A DNA stretch of 64,000 nt from Phycisphaeraceae bacterium (GTDB taxonomy: Bacteria; Planctomycetota; Phycisphaerae; Phycisphaerales; UBA1924): assembly GCA_019636495.1 (NCBI GenBank), contig JAHBXL010000003.1, positions 124,001 through 188,000 of the forward strand, read 5' to 3'. Below are positions 26,733 to 35,724 of this stretch, one piece after another (position 1 is the first letter of the stretch; every line of letters starts with the position of its first letter). Under the pieces are notes generated by a model that worked only from the letters and a program-made list of their open reading frames with translations, searched no databases and was not told where the DNA came from. Made by a program: the position numbers and the translations under genes.

Positions 26733-27515
26733 ATGCCCGCCCTGACCGAGCCGCACCCGCTGGAGTTGTACGAACTGTGCGTGCAGGAGCCCCTGACCGC
26801 CGCGGCGATGCTGCGGAGGCTGCACGGCGCGCGGCCTCGCACGCTGGCGGAGGATTTCGCGGGCTCGGCGGCGCTGTCGCGCGCCTGGCTGATCGCCGAC
26901 CCCGATGCCCGGGCCATCGCCACCGACTTTGATCCTGCCGCGGTCGCGTACGCCGCGCAGCGCGCTGCCAACTCGGGCATCGAGCCGGCGCGGCTGCGAC
27001 TGGTGAACGCCGATGTGCGCGCCATCTCGAAGCCCGATCCGGCGGACGTGGTGTTTGTCGGCAACTTCTCCATCGGCGAACTGCACGAGCGGGCCGAACT
27101 GGTCGAGTACTTCCGCAGCGCGCACGCGAGGCTGAACCCGCGCGGCATCTTCGTGTGCGACACCTACGGCGGCGCCGCGGCGTTCCGCACCGGCCACGTG
27201 CAGCGCACGCACACCGGGCGCGAGCCGCGCGAGCGCATCCACTACACCTGGCAGCAGCGCCGCGTGGACCCGTTCACGGGGCGCGTCGAGAACGCGCTGC
27301 ACTTCCGCGTGGAGAACGATGGCGAGGTGGTCGCCGAGTTGTTCGACGCGTTTGTCTACGACTGGCGGCTGTGGAGCGTGCCGGAACTGCGCGATGCGAT
27401 GCGCGAGGCCGGCTTTGTCGAGACGCAGGTGATCGCCGGGACCGACGCCGATGCGCCCGCGCTGCGGGAATCGGAGGCGGCCGAGCATCACATCGTGTGC
27501 GTGCTGGGGCGGTGA
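26733..27515 (+). CDS. SAM-dependent methyltransferase
   Basis: 260 residues, class I Rossmann methyltransferase. Motif I is EDFAGSAALSRAWL (about 40-53), the acidic residue ending strand 2 is in AIATDFDPAAV, motif ADVRAIS and the strand DVVFVGNFSIGEL follow. The late IHYTWQQRRVDPFTGRVENALHF region is characteristic of a planctomycete family of unknown substrate. AGGAGC is upstream of the start. The CDF gene follows after 52 bases. Confidence 0.8.
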   Translation: MPALTEPHPLELYELCVQEPLTAAAMLRRLHGARPRTLAEDFAGSAALSRAWLIADPDARAIATDFDPAAVAYAAQRAANSGIEPARLRLVNADVRAISKPDPADVVFVGNFSIGELHERAELVEYFRSAHARLNPRGIFVCDTYGGAAAFRTGHVQRTHTGREPRERIHYTWQQRRVDPFTGRVENALHFRVENDGEVVAELFDAFVYDWRLWSVPELRDAMREAGFVETQVIAGTDADAPALRESEAAEHHIVCVLGR

Positions 27516-27553
27516 GCGGTCCGCGGGACCGCGGCGTGATCGGGCGGGCGAGG

Positions 27554-27559
27554 TACACT
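27554..27559 (+). promoter_or_regulatory. Predicted -10 box, near-leaderless start
   Basis: TACACT, eight bases, then the GTG start at 27568. Supports GTG as the start of the cation transporter. Confidence 0.4.
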
Positions 27560-27567
27560 CACACAAC

Positions 27568-28791
27568 GTGTCCACGCCGCCCGCCAACCTCCGCGCGCAG
27601 CGAGTCGCCGTTGTCGGCCTGCTGGTGAATATCGCGCTGGCCGGGGTCAAACTCGTCGCAGGGCTGGTGGGGCATTCCTACGCGCTGGTCGCCGACGCGG
27701 TCGAGTCGATGACGGACATCCTCGGCTCGGTCGTCATCTGGGGCGGCCTGCGCATCGGCGCGCGACCCGCCGACGAGAACCATCCCTGGGGCCACGGCAA
27801 GGCAGAATCCCTCGCCGCGCTGGTCGTCGCGGCGATGGTGCTCGCCGCGGGCATCGGTATCGGCATCAAGTCCATCGACGAGATCATCACCCCTCACCAC
27901 GGGCCCGCGCCGTTCACGCTGGTCGTGCTGGTTGTCGTCGTCGTCGTGAAGGAACTGCTCTTCCGGCGGGTGCTGCGGATAGCGCGCGAGGAAGAGAGCG
28001 GCGCGGCGGAGGTGGACGCGTGGCACCATCGGTCCGACGCGATCACCTCCGCCGCGGCGTTCATCGGCATCTCGATCGCGCTCTTCGGCGAACGTCTCTT
28101 CGGCGGCGCGGCCGCCGCGTCCGGCGCACCGAGCCGCTGGGCCAGCGCCGACGACTACGCCGCGCTCCTCGCATCGGCGGTGATCATCTACAACGGATGG
28201 AGGTTGATGCGCGTCCCGCTGCGCGACCTGATGGACGAGGAGGGCCCGCACGCGACAGGCTCGGTCATCGGCCCGGCGCGCGACACCGCGATGGCGGTGC
28301 CGGGCGTCCTGGACATCGAGAAGGTGCGGACCCGCCGGAGCGGCTCGCGATGGTTCCTCGAGATGCACGTGGAGGTTGATCCGGCGATGCCGGTGCGCGA
28401 GGCCCACGCCGTCGGCGGGCGTGTGCGCGCTGCGGTGCGCGGGAGGGTGCCGCGGGTCGCCGACGTGCTGGTTCATGTTGAGCCGCACGAGGGGGGCGAC
28501 GAACGAGGGCCGGCGAACCGAACGCCCTCCGAACAGTGCGGGCCTTGGAGGTTGGTCCATCGGGGTCGGGCGGGCATGGCCTCGCAGGAATGCCCCTCCG
28601 CCTCCCTCTCCCCGGCGGCATCTCCGACAGAGGTGGAGTTCAGGAATCTCGCCAACAGTCGTCCAGGTCCTTGTATTGGCGGAGCGGCTGTGTCATACTG
28701 TTGGCAGGGTGGACCCTTGGAGAGGGGTCCGCCGGCGTGCCGCGGTGAACCGCGGCACGAGTGTGTATGCCGAGAGGAGAGAGAAGAATGA
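27568..28791 (+). CDS. Cation diffusion facilitator transporter
   Basis: Inner-membrane CDF efflux protein (zinc, iron, manganese or similar). Helix 2 holds HSYALVADAVESMTDI and helix 5 HHRSDAITSAA, the two metal-site helices (Asp and HxxxD), followed by the cytoplasmic beta domain ending near residue 310 (VLVHVEPHEGG). The remaining ~97 residues, Cys/Gly/Pro-rich, have no family match and overlap the promoter of the next gene; the stop overlaps the PEP-CTERM start. Normal CDF length is about 300-320, so the tail may be a late readthrough or frameshift product. GTG start by promoter position. Confidence 0.85.
   Translation: MSTPPANLRAQRVAVVGLLVNIALAGVKLVAGLVGHSYALVADAVESMTDILGSVVIWGGLRIGARPADENHPWGHGKAESLAALVVAAMVLAAGIGIGIKSIDEIITPHHGPAPFTLVVLVVVVVVKELLFRRVLRIAREEESGAAEVDAWHHRSDAITSAAAFIGISIALFGERLFGGAAAASGAPSRWASADDYAALLASAVIIYNGWRLMRVPLRDLMDEEGPHATGSVIGPARDTAMAVPGVLDIEKVRTRRSGSRWFLEMHVEVDPAMPVREAHAVGGRVRAAVRGRVPRVADVLVHVEPHEGGDERGPANRTPSEQCGPWRLVHRGRAGMASQECPSASLSPAASPTEVEFRNLANSRPGPCIGGAAVSYCWQGGPLERGPPACRGEPRHECVCREEREE
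28671..28699 (+). promoter_or_regulatory. Sigma70-type promoter of the PEP-CTERM gene
   Basis: TTGTAT, 17 bases, CATACT. The predicted start lies about 80 bases before the ATG at 28788, so the gene has a 5' leader with a hairpin (GGACCC...GGGTCC) and GAGGAG as ribosome site. Confidence 0.55.
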
Positions 28792-29528
28792 ATCGTCGCG
28801 CGCTTCGTTTAGCGTTGCCGGTGCTTGCCGGTGCGGTGCTGACCACGCCCGCCATGGCGGACAACTGGGAGATGTACATCACCGTCGACAACTACTTCGA
28901 TGTGTACTTCGGCACCGGAATCTCCACGACCGGCGCGGCCGTGGGAAGCGGCAACTCATGGCCGACCGAGTACTTCTTCACGGCGGTAAGTTCGCCCCTG
29001 ACGTCGTACGTCTACATCGTGACCTCGTCGGACCTCGCGGTCGCGCAGGGTCTGATCGCGGACTTCCGCAACGTCACGACAAATCAGAACGCGCTCTCGG
29101 GCGATGGCAACTGGGCGGTCTTCCCGGCGGGCGCATACGCGGCGACGAATCCCTTCTGGCCGGCTCCATGGCCCGCCAACACGATCGCGACGCAGGCGAT
29201 GGTGGACAACGCGATCAACTACGCGACGAACAACGGCCTGTGGGTGACGCCGACGGGTGCGCCGGGATATGACAACGATCCCACGACGCCGACCGCGCCG
29301 TTCGCCTACCCGTGGGCGTACTACCCCAACATCGACCCCAGCGCGCAGTGGGTGTGGTATGACTCGGGGAACGGCTCGCTCAACCCCGGCATCCCCGCGC
29401 CGCTCGGCGGCGGCGTGAACCACGACGAGTTCCTGATCTTCCGCATCCCGGTGGATGTGCCCGCGCCCGGTGCGTGCGTGCTGCTGGGCCTGGGCGGCTT
29501 GGCCGCGGGGCGGCGGAAGCGCGACTGA
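28788..29528 (+). CDS. PEP-CTERM-anchored exported protein
   Basis: 246 residues. Signal peptide (1-24, cleavage near AMA-D), a Trp/Tyr/Asn-rich mature domain without known family, and a C-terminal sorting signal: VPAPGACVLLGLGGLAAGRRKRD, a PEP-like start, hydrophobic span and basic tail. The exosortase system would cut it and attach it to the surface or exopolysaccharide. It has its own promoter, a strong ribosome site (GAGGAGAGAG) and a strong terminator. It overlaps the CDF stop by 4 bases. Confidence 0.85.
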   Translation: MNRRALRLALPVLAGAVLTTPAMADNWEMYITVDNYFDVYFGTGISTTGAAVGSGNSWPTEYFFTAVSSPLTSYVYIVTSSDLAVAQGLIADFRNVTTNQNALSGDGNWAVFPAGAYAATNPFWPAPWPANTIATQAMVDNAINYATNNGLWVTPTGAPGYDNDPTTPTAPFAYPWAYYPNIDPSAQWVWYDSGNGSLNPGIPAPLGGGVNHDEFLIFRIPVDVPAPGACVLLGLGGLAAGRRKRD

Positions 29529-29562
29529 GCGGGACTCGCGAAGATCAACCGGTAGAACTCCA

Positions 29563-29597
29563 GAGGGCGGCGCGGTGTGCGCCGCCCTCGTTCATTT
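29563..29597 (+). terminator. Rho-independent terminator
   Basis: Perfect 11-bp stem GAGGGCGGCGC / GCGCCGCCCTC with loop GGTGT, followed by GTTCATTT. Located 35 bases after the PEP-CTERM stop. Confidence 0.8.
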
Positions 29598-29667
29598 CAT
29601 GCCGGGCCGCCGCGGCCCCCGCGCACGTTTCCTGCGCTTCCTCGATCGCCATCGGGCCGCGGCATCG

Positions 29668-30198
29668 TCACCGCGACAGGCGGAGCACGTCCTCCCGCGG
29701 TGGGCCGTCGCCATGCACTCCGGGATAGAACGTGACGCGCAAGGTCGGCGAGACCGTTCCCGCGGCATCCTCATCGGCGCGCCAGCGAAGCAGCCACTCG
29801 GGAAGCCCGCCCAGCGAAAGCGTGTACGTCCGCGTCACCAGGTCGTCGAACTGCCGCGCGTTCTCCTCGGGCTTGGTCAGGTCGATCCGCCAGACCAGGT
29901 CCTGCAACTGCGTCCCATCCGGCTGCTCGGAGCCGGGGCGGAAGAGTTCGCACTGCACGAGGCCCAGGGCCCGGACGAGTTGCCCGTACCGGTCCCGCAA
30001 CTCGAAGTGACAGACGATGACCGGCTGCCCGGCGGCATCGGTCGAGAACCGAGTGAGCGGGTGCACCGAGAGTCGCTCGGGGCCGAAGCCCTGCAGGGCC
30101 CCTTCGCCGCGGCTCGCGTTTCCATCCGTGCAGCAGGCGAGCCACGGCGCGGCGGAGAGCGCAAGGACGAACGGGATGGCGCGATGGGCGCGGTGCAT
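29668..30198 (-). CDS. Uncharacterised exported protein, possible lipoprotein
   Basis: 176 residues. A hydrophobic N-terminus (about 8-22) ends in ...WLACC, a poor lipobox with two Cys. The mature domain (VIVCHFELRDRYGQLVRALGLVQCELFRPG, LTKPEENARQFDDLVTRTYTLSLGGLPEW) is beta-rich and not recognised. A TAGACT box lies nine bases before the ATG on the minus strand. Convergent with the PEP-CTERM gene. Confidence 0.62.
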   Translation of the reverse strand: MHRAHRAIPFVLALSAAPWLACCTDGNASRGEGALQGFGPERLSVHPLTRFSTDAAGQPVIVCHFELRDRYGQLVRALGLVQCELFRPGSEQPDGTQLQDLVWRIDLTKPEENARQFDDLVTRTYTLSLGGLPEWLLRWRADEDAAGTVSPTLRVTFYPGVHGDGPPREDVLRLSR

Positions 30199-30269
30199 CG
30201 GTCGCGGAGTCTACGCCACGCACGGCGGTTCGCACCGTGTGACTGGGCCGGGCTCCATACTGTTGCGTG

Positions 30270-31034
30270 ATGCAAGGCCGACTCACGCTCGCGATCGAGA
30301 CCTCGAATCCCACCGCCGCGGCGGAGGGCTCGGGGATGTCGGTCGCGCTCGGTCGGATGTCCGAGGTCGGATTGGAACCGCTGGGCGAGGAGCCGGTGCG
30401 AGCGGGGGCGCGGGGCCGCGCGGCGGGGGCGAGCGCGATTCGGGTCTCGGGCGGCAGCGGGGGGGAGGGGGACGACGACCTGGTGCCCGCGATCCACCGC
30501 CTGTGTGCGCGCACGGGTCTGGGCCCAACTGATCTTCGCGGCGGGCGCGTGGCGGTCGCCGTCGGCCCCGGCGGGTACACGGGCCTGCGTGTCGCGTGTG
30601 CCGTGGGCAAGATGATCGCCGAGGGCAGCGGGGCGGCGTGTGTGGCAGTGCCGACGGCAGCGGTCGCGCTTGCGGGAGACTCGCACGGGGAGCGTGTGAA
30701 GCGCGCCGTCGCGCTGGCGAGCAAGAACGACACGGCGTGGGTTTGGGTCGAGGGCGAGCCCGATGCAAGCGTGGGCCGCGTTCTGTGCGCGGCCGATGTA
30801 CCCCTGCTCGCTTCTGAGGGAGTGCGGGCGTTGATCGCCGATGCGCACCTGCCGATGGCGATGCGCGAGGCGTGCGTGCACGCGGGCATCGTGGTACGTC
30901 CACCCGCGCTCAGTGCCGCGGCGTGTCTGGCCGCTTCGGCCGCGTTCCCCGACATCGATCCGGCGGACCTGGTGCCGATCTATGCCCGAGAGCCCGATGC
31001 GGTCACGCAGTGGCGTGCCCGGGCACGCGCCTGA
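30270..31034 (+). CDS. tsaB: tRNA threonylcarbamoyladenosine protein TsaB
   Basis: 254 residues of the ASKHA fold. TsaB partners with TsaD/TsaE to make t6A37 in ANN-reading tRNAs. Signs: the N-terminal LAIETSNPTAAA, the signature VAVAVGPGGYTGLRVACAVGKMIAEG (about 92-117), VAVPTAAVAL, and the C-terminal PIYAREPDAVTQWRAR. There is an unusual Gly/Ala/Arg-rich insertion at about 38-70 before LVPAIHRLCARTGLG. A CATACT box precedes GTG 30267 / ATG 30270 by 5/8 bases, so either codon may start it. Confidence 0.85.
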   Translation: MQGRLTLAIETSNPTAAAEGSGMSVALGRMSEVGLEPLGEEPVRAGARGRAAGASAIRVSGGSGGEGDDDLVPAIHRLCARTGLGPTDLRGGRVAVAVGPGGYTGLRVACAVGKMIAEGSGAACVAVPTAAVALAGDSHGERVKRAVALASKNDTAWVWVEGEPDASVGRVLCAADVPLLASEGVRALIADAHLPMAMREACVHAGIVVRPPALSAAACLAASAAFPDIDPADLVPIYAREPDAVTQWRARARA

Positions 31035-31206
31035 GCGATCGGCCCGGCGGGGTTCTCGGGCGTTGGGCGGGGTGAATGTGAAGCGGGGGAGTTGGGACAA
31101 ACTGTGCCGTTAAGTCGGACCGGGCAAGGGTCGATACCAACCCGCGGTATGCACTCTGCGCCGATGGTCGGCGCATCGCGAAAGTTCGAACCCCCGGAAG
31201 GCCCGC

Positions 31207-31815
31207 ATGTCAGGCTCAAACGGACAGCACAACGGCCGCGAATGGGCCGGGAAGCGGATCTTCACGACCGGTGAGGCCGCGGAGGTCTGCAAGGTCTCGC
31301 AGCAGACGATCATCCGCTGCTTCGATGCGGGCCGTCTGGGCGGCTTTCGCGTGCCGGGCTCCAAGTTCCGGCGCATCCCCCGTGCCGAACTCATCAAGTT
31401 CATGCGGGCCAACGACATCCCCGTGGGCGCGCTGGACCAGGGCGCCAGGCGGATTCTCGTCGTGGACGACGATGCGCAGATCATCGACATGTTCAAGGAC
31501 CTGTTCGGGCGGAACGAGCGCTACGACGTGCGGTTCTGCTCGACGGGATACGACGCGGGGTTGCTGACCGAGCAGTTCCGGCCGAATCTCATCGTGCTGG
31601 ACTACATGCTGCCGGATGTGAACGGCAACGTGGTGTGCAAGCGCATCCGCGAGCACGAGGAACTGAAGGACACGCGGATCATCTTTGTTTCCGGCGTGGT
31701 GAATCCGGAAGAGATCGACTCGCTGAAGGCCGCGGGCGCCGACGACTTCGTGCGCAAGCCCTTCGACGTGAACGCGCTGCTCAAACGCATCGACGAACTC
31801 ACCGAGGCCGCCTGA
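31207..31815 (+). CDS. Excisionase-type HTH fused to receiver domain
   Basis: 202 residues. N-terminal helix-turn-helix of the MerR/excisionase kind (about 17-72: IFTTGEAAEVCKVSQQTIIRCFDAGRLGGFRVPGSKFRRIPRAELIKFM), then a complete response-regulator receiver (about 82-200) with Asp88-Asp89, the phosphoacceptor Asp132 (IVLDYML), Ser162 and Lys184. So the DNA-binding part comes first and the receiver last, the reverse of most response regulators. Likely a DNA-binding response regulator of the following kinase gene. GGAAGG lies upstream of the start. Confidence 0.85.
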   Translation: MSGSNGQHNGREWAGKRIFTTGEAAEVCKVSQQTIIRCFDAGRLGGFRVPGSKFRRIPRAELIKFMRANDIPVGALDQGARRILVVDDDAQIIDMFKDLFGRNERYDVRFCSTGYDAGLLTEQFRPNLIVLDYMLPDVNGNVVCKRIREHEELKDTRIIFVSGVVNPEEIDSLKAAGADDFVRKPFDVNALLKRIDELTEAA

Positions 31816-31863
31816 CCGCAGGCCGCGTGCGCCGCCCGCGACCGACCAGGAGCACGACCGATC

Positions 31864-33768
31864 ATGCCGCCGTCGCGCAGAGCCAGCATCCTCGGGCGCG
31901 CGACCGGCGCTGCCGCCGCGGCCCGCGGTCGCGTCGTGCCGTCCATCGCCGCCGACCCGCTGCTCTCGCGCCGGACCGAACTGGTCCTGCGCGAACTGGG
32001 CGCGCTGCCCACGCTGCCCACCGTCGCCGCGAAACTGCTGCAACTGGGCGCGCAGGAAGACGCGGAAGTCCGCGACGTGGTCCGCCTGATCGAATCGGAC
32101 CCGACCATGACCGCGCGTCTGCTGTCGCTGTGCCGGCGGGCCGCCAACCGAACGCGCCATCCGATCACCACCGTCGAGATGGCCGTGGTCATGCTCGGCC
32201 TCGATGCGGTGCGGTCGCTGGTGCTCAGCGTCGCGATCTTCGACTGGAGCGGCAACCTGTCGCCGCGTGCCGGCCGCAAACAGCGTCCGGGCACAGCGCC
32301 TGCGCAGCCCTTCAACCGCACGGGCTTCTGGCAGCACTCCATCGCCGTCGCGTGCGCCGCGGAACTCATCGCACGCGAGCACCCCGAACTCGGTCTGCAC
32401 CCCGAGGAGTGCTTTGTCTGCGGGCTCGTGCACGACCTGGGCAAACTCGCCCTGGAGGTTGTGCTGCCGCGGGCGTATGCGCGCGTCGTCGAACTGGCCG
32501 AGTCCCGCCAGGGCAACATCGCCGATTTCGAGCGGCCGATCCTCGGCATGGACCACCTCGTGGCGGGCGCGCGGCTCGCCGACCTGTGGGGCCTGCCGAC
32601 CGCGCTGCGCGAGACGATCGCGGGCCACGGCACGCCCATCGACCGCCTGCCCGAGGGCGAGCACCGTGCGCTGGTGGGCGTTGTCGGCGTGGCCGATGCG
32701 CTCTGCCGAAGGCTGGGCCTGGGCTGGTCGGGAAACTACGCCGCGGAGCCCGATGACCGCGCGCTGGCCGAACGTGTCGGGCTGAGTTGGCCGCGGATCG
32801 AGGGTCAGATCGCGCGGCTGTATGAATCGACCAGCGCACGATGCCGCGACCTGGGCCTCGGCGAAGAGCCGAGCCAGCAGTTGCTGGTGGAGTCGATCCT
32901 GCGGGCCAATGCGCGGCTGGGACGGCTGAACCAGGAACTGGGCGAAACGAACCGCGCGCTCGAGGAAGCCCAGCGTCAACTGGCCGAGACTCGCGCGATG
33001 GCGCGGCTGGGCGAGATGACCGCCGGCGCAGCGCACGAACTCAACAACCCGCTGACGGTGATCTCGGGCCGGGCGCAGGCTCTGGCCTCGCGCCTGCGCG
33101 AGGAGAGCGACCGGAACGCCGCCCGCGTGATCGTGGACGCCGCGAACCGGCTCAGCGACCTGATCGCCCGTCTGCACCGCATCGCCAACCCGCCCGAGCC
33201 GGACCTCCGCCCGACGGATGCGGCCGCGCTGCTCGAGGACGTCATCAAGCGTGCCCGGGCCCGGTGCGCCGGCCGCGGCGAGGGAACGCAGGTTCCGGGT
33301 CTGCTGGGCGTGAAACTCACCATCGCCGAGGGTCTCGATGCGCTGCGTGTGGATGCGGGACTGATGGCGGAGGGACTGACCGAGGTCGTGGTGAACGCGC
33401 TGGAATCTGGGCCGCGCTCGCCGGTCGAAGTGCGCGTGCAGGAGGACAGCGCCGAGCCGACGCGACTGCTGATCCACGTGGTCGATGATGGTTCGGGCAT
33501 GAGCGACCACGCGCTGGAGCACGCGACCGATCCGTTCTTCTCTGAGAAACCCGCGGGGCGCCAGCCGGGCCTCGGGCTTGCGCTGGCCCATCGCGTCGTT
33601 CGGCTGCACGGCGGGGACGTGCTGATGGCCAGCCGGCCCGGCCGCGGGACGACGGTCACGATCGCGCTTCCCGATTACCGCTGGTCGAGCGCGCCGAGCG
33701 CGGGCCCTGCGCCGGTGGCCACCATCGCGCCGGGGTCTTCTGAATCAAGGGTTCAACGGGCCGCCTGA
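31864..33768 (+). CDS. HDOD-domain histidine kinase
   Basis: 634 residues, cytosolic. An HDOD domain (about 40-300; LPTLPTVAAKLLQL, VRLIESDPTMTARLLSLCRRA, GLVHDLGKLALEVVLP) is followed by a coiled coil (about 350-380) and a sensor kinase: the H box holds His391 (MTAGAAHELNNPL) and the HATPase (about 480-610) contains the N box NALESG, VDDGSGMSD, FFSEKPAGRQPGLGLALAHRVV and GRGTTVTI. There is no membrane span. It likely phosphorylates the neighbouring HTH-receiver protein. AGGAGC is upstream of the start. Confidence 0.87.
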   Translation: MPPSRRASILGRATGAAAAARGRVVPSIAADPLLSRRTELVLRELGALPTLPTVAAKLLQLGAQEDAEVRDVVRLIESDPTMTARLLSLCRRAANRTRHPITTVEMAVVMLGLDAVRSLVLSVAIFDWSGNLSPRAGRKQRPGTAPAQPFNRTGFWQHSIAVACAAELIAREHPELGLHPEECFVCGLVHDLGKLALEVVLPRAYARVVELAESRQGNIADFERPILGMDHLVAGARLADLWGLPTALRETIAGHGTPIDRLPEGEHRALVGVVGVADALCRRLGLGWSGNYAAEPDDRALAERVGLSWPRIEGQIARLYESTSARCRDLGLGEEPSQQLLVESILRANARLGRLNQELGETNRALEEAQRQLAETRAMARLGEMTAGAAHELNNPLTVISGRAQALASRLREESDRNAARVIVDAANRLSDLIARLHRIANPPEPDLRPTDAAALLEDVIKRARARCAGRGEGTQVPGLLGVKLTIAEGLDALRVDAGLMAEGLTEVVVNALESGPRSPVEVRVQEDSAEPTRLLIHVVDDGSGMSDHALEHATDPFFSEKPAGRQPGLGLALAHRVVRLHGGDVLMASRPGRGTTVTIALPDYRWSSAPSAGPAPVATIAPGSSESRVQRAA

Positions 33769-33822
33769 GCGGCACCGCGAGTGATCAAACCGTTTCACCC
33801 CCTTTTCGCGAGGAGAGACTCC

Positions 33823-35070
33823 ATGGCTCGAGTCGGAAACTCGTCAGAACCCCGCCCGCCTCATCAACCTCAAACGCGTCCTGGTGCGCACGCCGCGCCG
33901 GGCTGGTTCGAACTCAAGCCGATGCGGCCCGGCATCGAGCGCGTGGGCAACGCCGCGCAGCCCGCGGACGATGCCGGCGCGCTGAGCGTGCTCATCGTGA
34001 CCGACAGTCCGCGTGTGGTGTCCGCCATCCGGCGGGCGGTCGGCGGCTCGGCGCTGTGCATGCTGGCCCGCACGCCCAACGAGGCGATGGCCATGGCGCT
34101 GGCGAACCCCGGGGCCGATGACCTCCCGGTGGGCCTGGTCGTGATCGACCATGACGCGCTTGGCAGCGCGGCACTTGAACTGGCGGAGCGGTTGTCGGCC
34201 GACGGGTCGATCGTCACGCTCACGGCCCGCAGACCGACGCGGATGATGGCGCGGCGGGCACGGCGGTCGGGCTGCCGGGCGGTGTTTGCGCACGGCTTGC
34301 GCGTCCTCGAAATACGTGAACGGCTGCTCCGCGCGGCGGATTGCCCCATCGGGCGGGCGCGCCGTCCGCGCGGCCCGCGCGGGCTGCGAAGGCTGGACCG
34401 TCTGTGCCGACGCGACCACGCGCTGCGCGACGACACGGCCCGACAGCAGGCCCCGGATTGCACCGATCTGGTTCACGCCACAAGGGAGTGCATGGCGAAC
34501 ATGAACCAGGTCACCACCACCAACGAGTTCACGAGCCTCATCCGCCACGAACTGGACATCGAACAGTTGCTGCGGAGCACGCTCGAGTTTGTCCTGGCCC
34601 GCTCGGGGCCGACCAACGCGGCGGTGTTCCTGCCGACCACCAGCGGCGACTACTCGCTGGGCGCGTACGTCAACTACGACTGCCCCAAGGAGACGGTCGA
34701 CATCCTGCTCGACCACATCGCCAACACGGTCGCGCCCAAGTTCGAGCCGTCCGAGAAACTCATGAACTTCACGACCGATGAGTCGCTCCGGCGCTTCATC
34801 GGCGAGGATGCCGCGTGGCTGGGCGATTCCGGCGTGGTCGGCTTCGCCTGCCGCCACGAGGGCGAGGTGCTCGCCATCGTCATGCTCTTCCGCGACCGCG
34901 CATCGCCCTTCGGCCCGCTGCTGCTCGACCAGTTGCGGATGATCGGCGAGGTCTTCGCGGCCCAACTGGCCCGGGTCATCCACATCCACCACCGCCACCT
35001 CCCCAAGGAGAAGTGGGGATGCATCGGCGACCCGCCCAAGGACGATGCCGACGACGATCTTGCGGCGTGA
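33823..35070 (+). CDS. Receiver-like and GAF-like signalling protein
   Basis: 415 residues. First half: a receiver-like fold (about 55-165; LSVLIVTDSPRVVSAIRRAVGG, LVVIDHDALGSAALELAERL) in which the acidic phosphorylation pocket looks partly degraded (VTDSPR and VVIDHDAL). The central Arg-rich stretch (about 165-215) may be a linker. Second half (about 240-390): a GAF-like domain (IRHELDIEQLLRSTLEFVLARSGPTNAAVFL, FACRHEGEVLAIVMLFRD). The start at 33823 has GAGGAGAG. Third gene of the signalling block. Confidence 0.65.
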   Translation: MARVGNSSEPRPPHQPQTRPGAHAAPGWFELKPMRPGIERVGNAAQPADDAGALSVLIVTDSPRVVSAIRRAVGGSALCMLARTPNEAMAMALANPGADDLPVGLVVIDHDALGSAALELAERLSADGSIVTLTARRPTRMMARRARRSGCRAVFAHGLRVLEIRERLLRAADCPIGRARRPRGPRGLRRLDRLCRRDHALRDDTARQQAPDCTDLVHATRECMANMNQVTTTNEFTSLIRHELDIEQLLRSTLEFVLARSGPTNAAVFLPTTSGDYSLGAYVNYDCPKETVDILLDHIANTVAPKFEPSEKLMNFTTDESLRRFIGEDAAWLGDSGVVGFACRHEGEVLAIVMLFRDRASPFGPLLLDQLRMIGEVFAAQLARVIHIHHRHLPKEKWGCIGDPPKDDADDDLAA

Positions 35071-35091
35071 CCCTCGTCGTCGGGCGCGGCA

Positions 35092-35604
35092 TCAGGCCAC
35101 CGGCCTGCGGCAGAAGAACACGAAGTCGGTGATCGGCGGCTTGGCGCCGGTCGCGGCGATCAGCGAGGCGATCTGCCCACGGTGATACGATGAGTGGTTC
35201 ACCACGTGCGTGAGGATGTCGCGCACCTCGGTGTCGTAGCCCTTGCCCTCGGTCGAGGTGTACCGCGTGACGCGGGAGAGTTCGTGCGCATCCAGCGCGG
35301 CGATGTACCCGTGCCAGGCGATGTCCATCTCCTCGGCCTGCGCCAGTGCCTTGTCGATCGACCACGCCGGGAACAGGCCGTCGGCCGGCGGGTCGAGTTC
35401 GCGGCCGAGGCGGACAAGCCAGATGCGCCGGGCCGCCTGCATGTGCGACCACACCTGCACGGCGCGCTCGAAGGGCGCGGCCAGCGCGGCCACGCCCACC
35501 CGCTCGATGTTCTCGCGCGACCTCATCAGGCCCTCGTGCACCAGCGCTGTACAGCGGAACTCGTACTCGTACAACCGTCGGAAATGCTCGATCAGGTCGT
35601 TCAT
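35092..35604 (-). CDS. DinB-family protein
   Basis: 170 residues, a four-helix bundle. VQVWSHMQAARRIWLVRLG gives one His and THVVNHSSYHRGQIASLIAATG the other two, the DinB/YfiT metal site. These proteins act as metal-dependent thiol-linked enzymes or as damage-induced proteins with unknown substrate. GAGG precedes the ATG. Divergent from the AsmA-like gene. Confidence 0.8.
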   Translation of the reverse strand: MNDLIEHFRRLYEYEFRCTALVHEGLMRSRENIERVGVAALAAPFERAVQVWSHMQAARRIWLVRLGRELDPPADGLFPAWSIDKALAQAEEMDIAWHGYIAALDAHELSRVTRYTSTEGKGYDTEVRDILTHVVNHSSYHRGQIASLIAATGAKPPITDFVFFCRRPVA

Positions 35605-35724
35605 CGTTCGGCCTCGCGGATCGGTGACACCGTCCGGCACGATTGTTCGCCGCCCACGCGCCGCGGGCTCGCGGCATGCTGATAATCCTGCGGCGGATTT
35701 GCCCGTCCAGACAAGGGGACACAC

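Noticed and set aside
31216..33609. Long minus-strand open frame opposite the signalling genes
   Set aside because: No domain or start signal; the plus-strand receiver and kinase motifs are complete.
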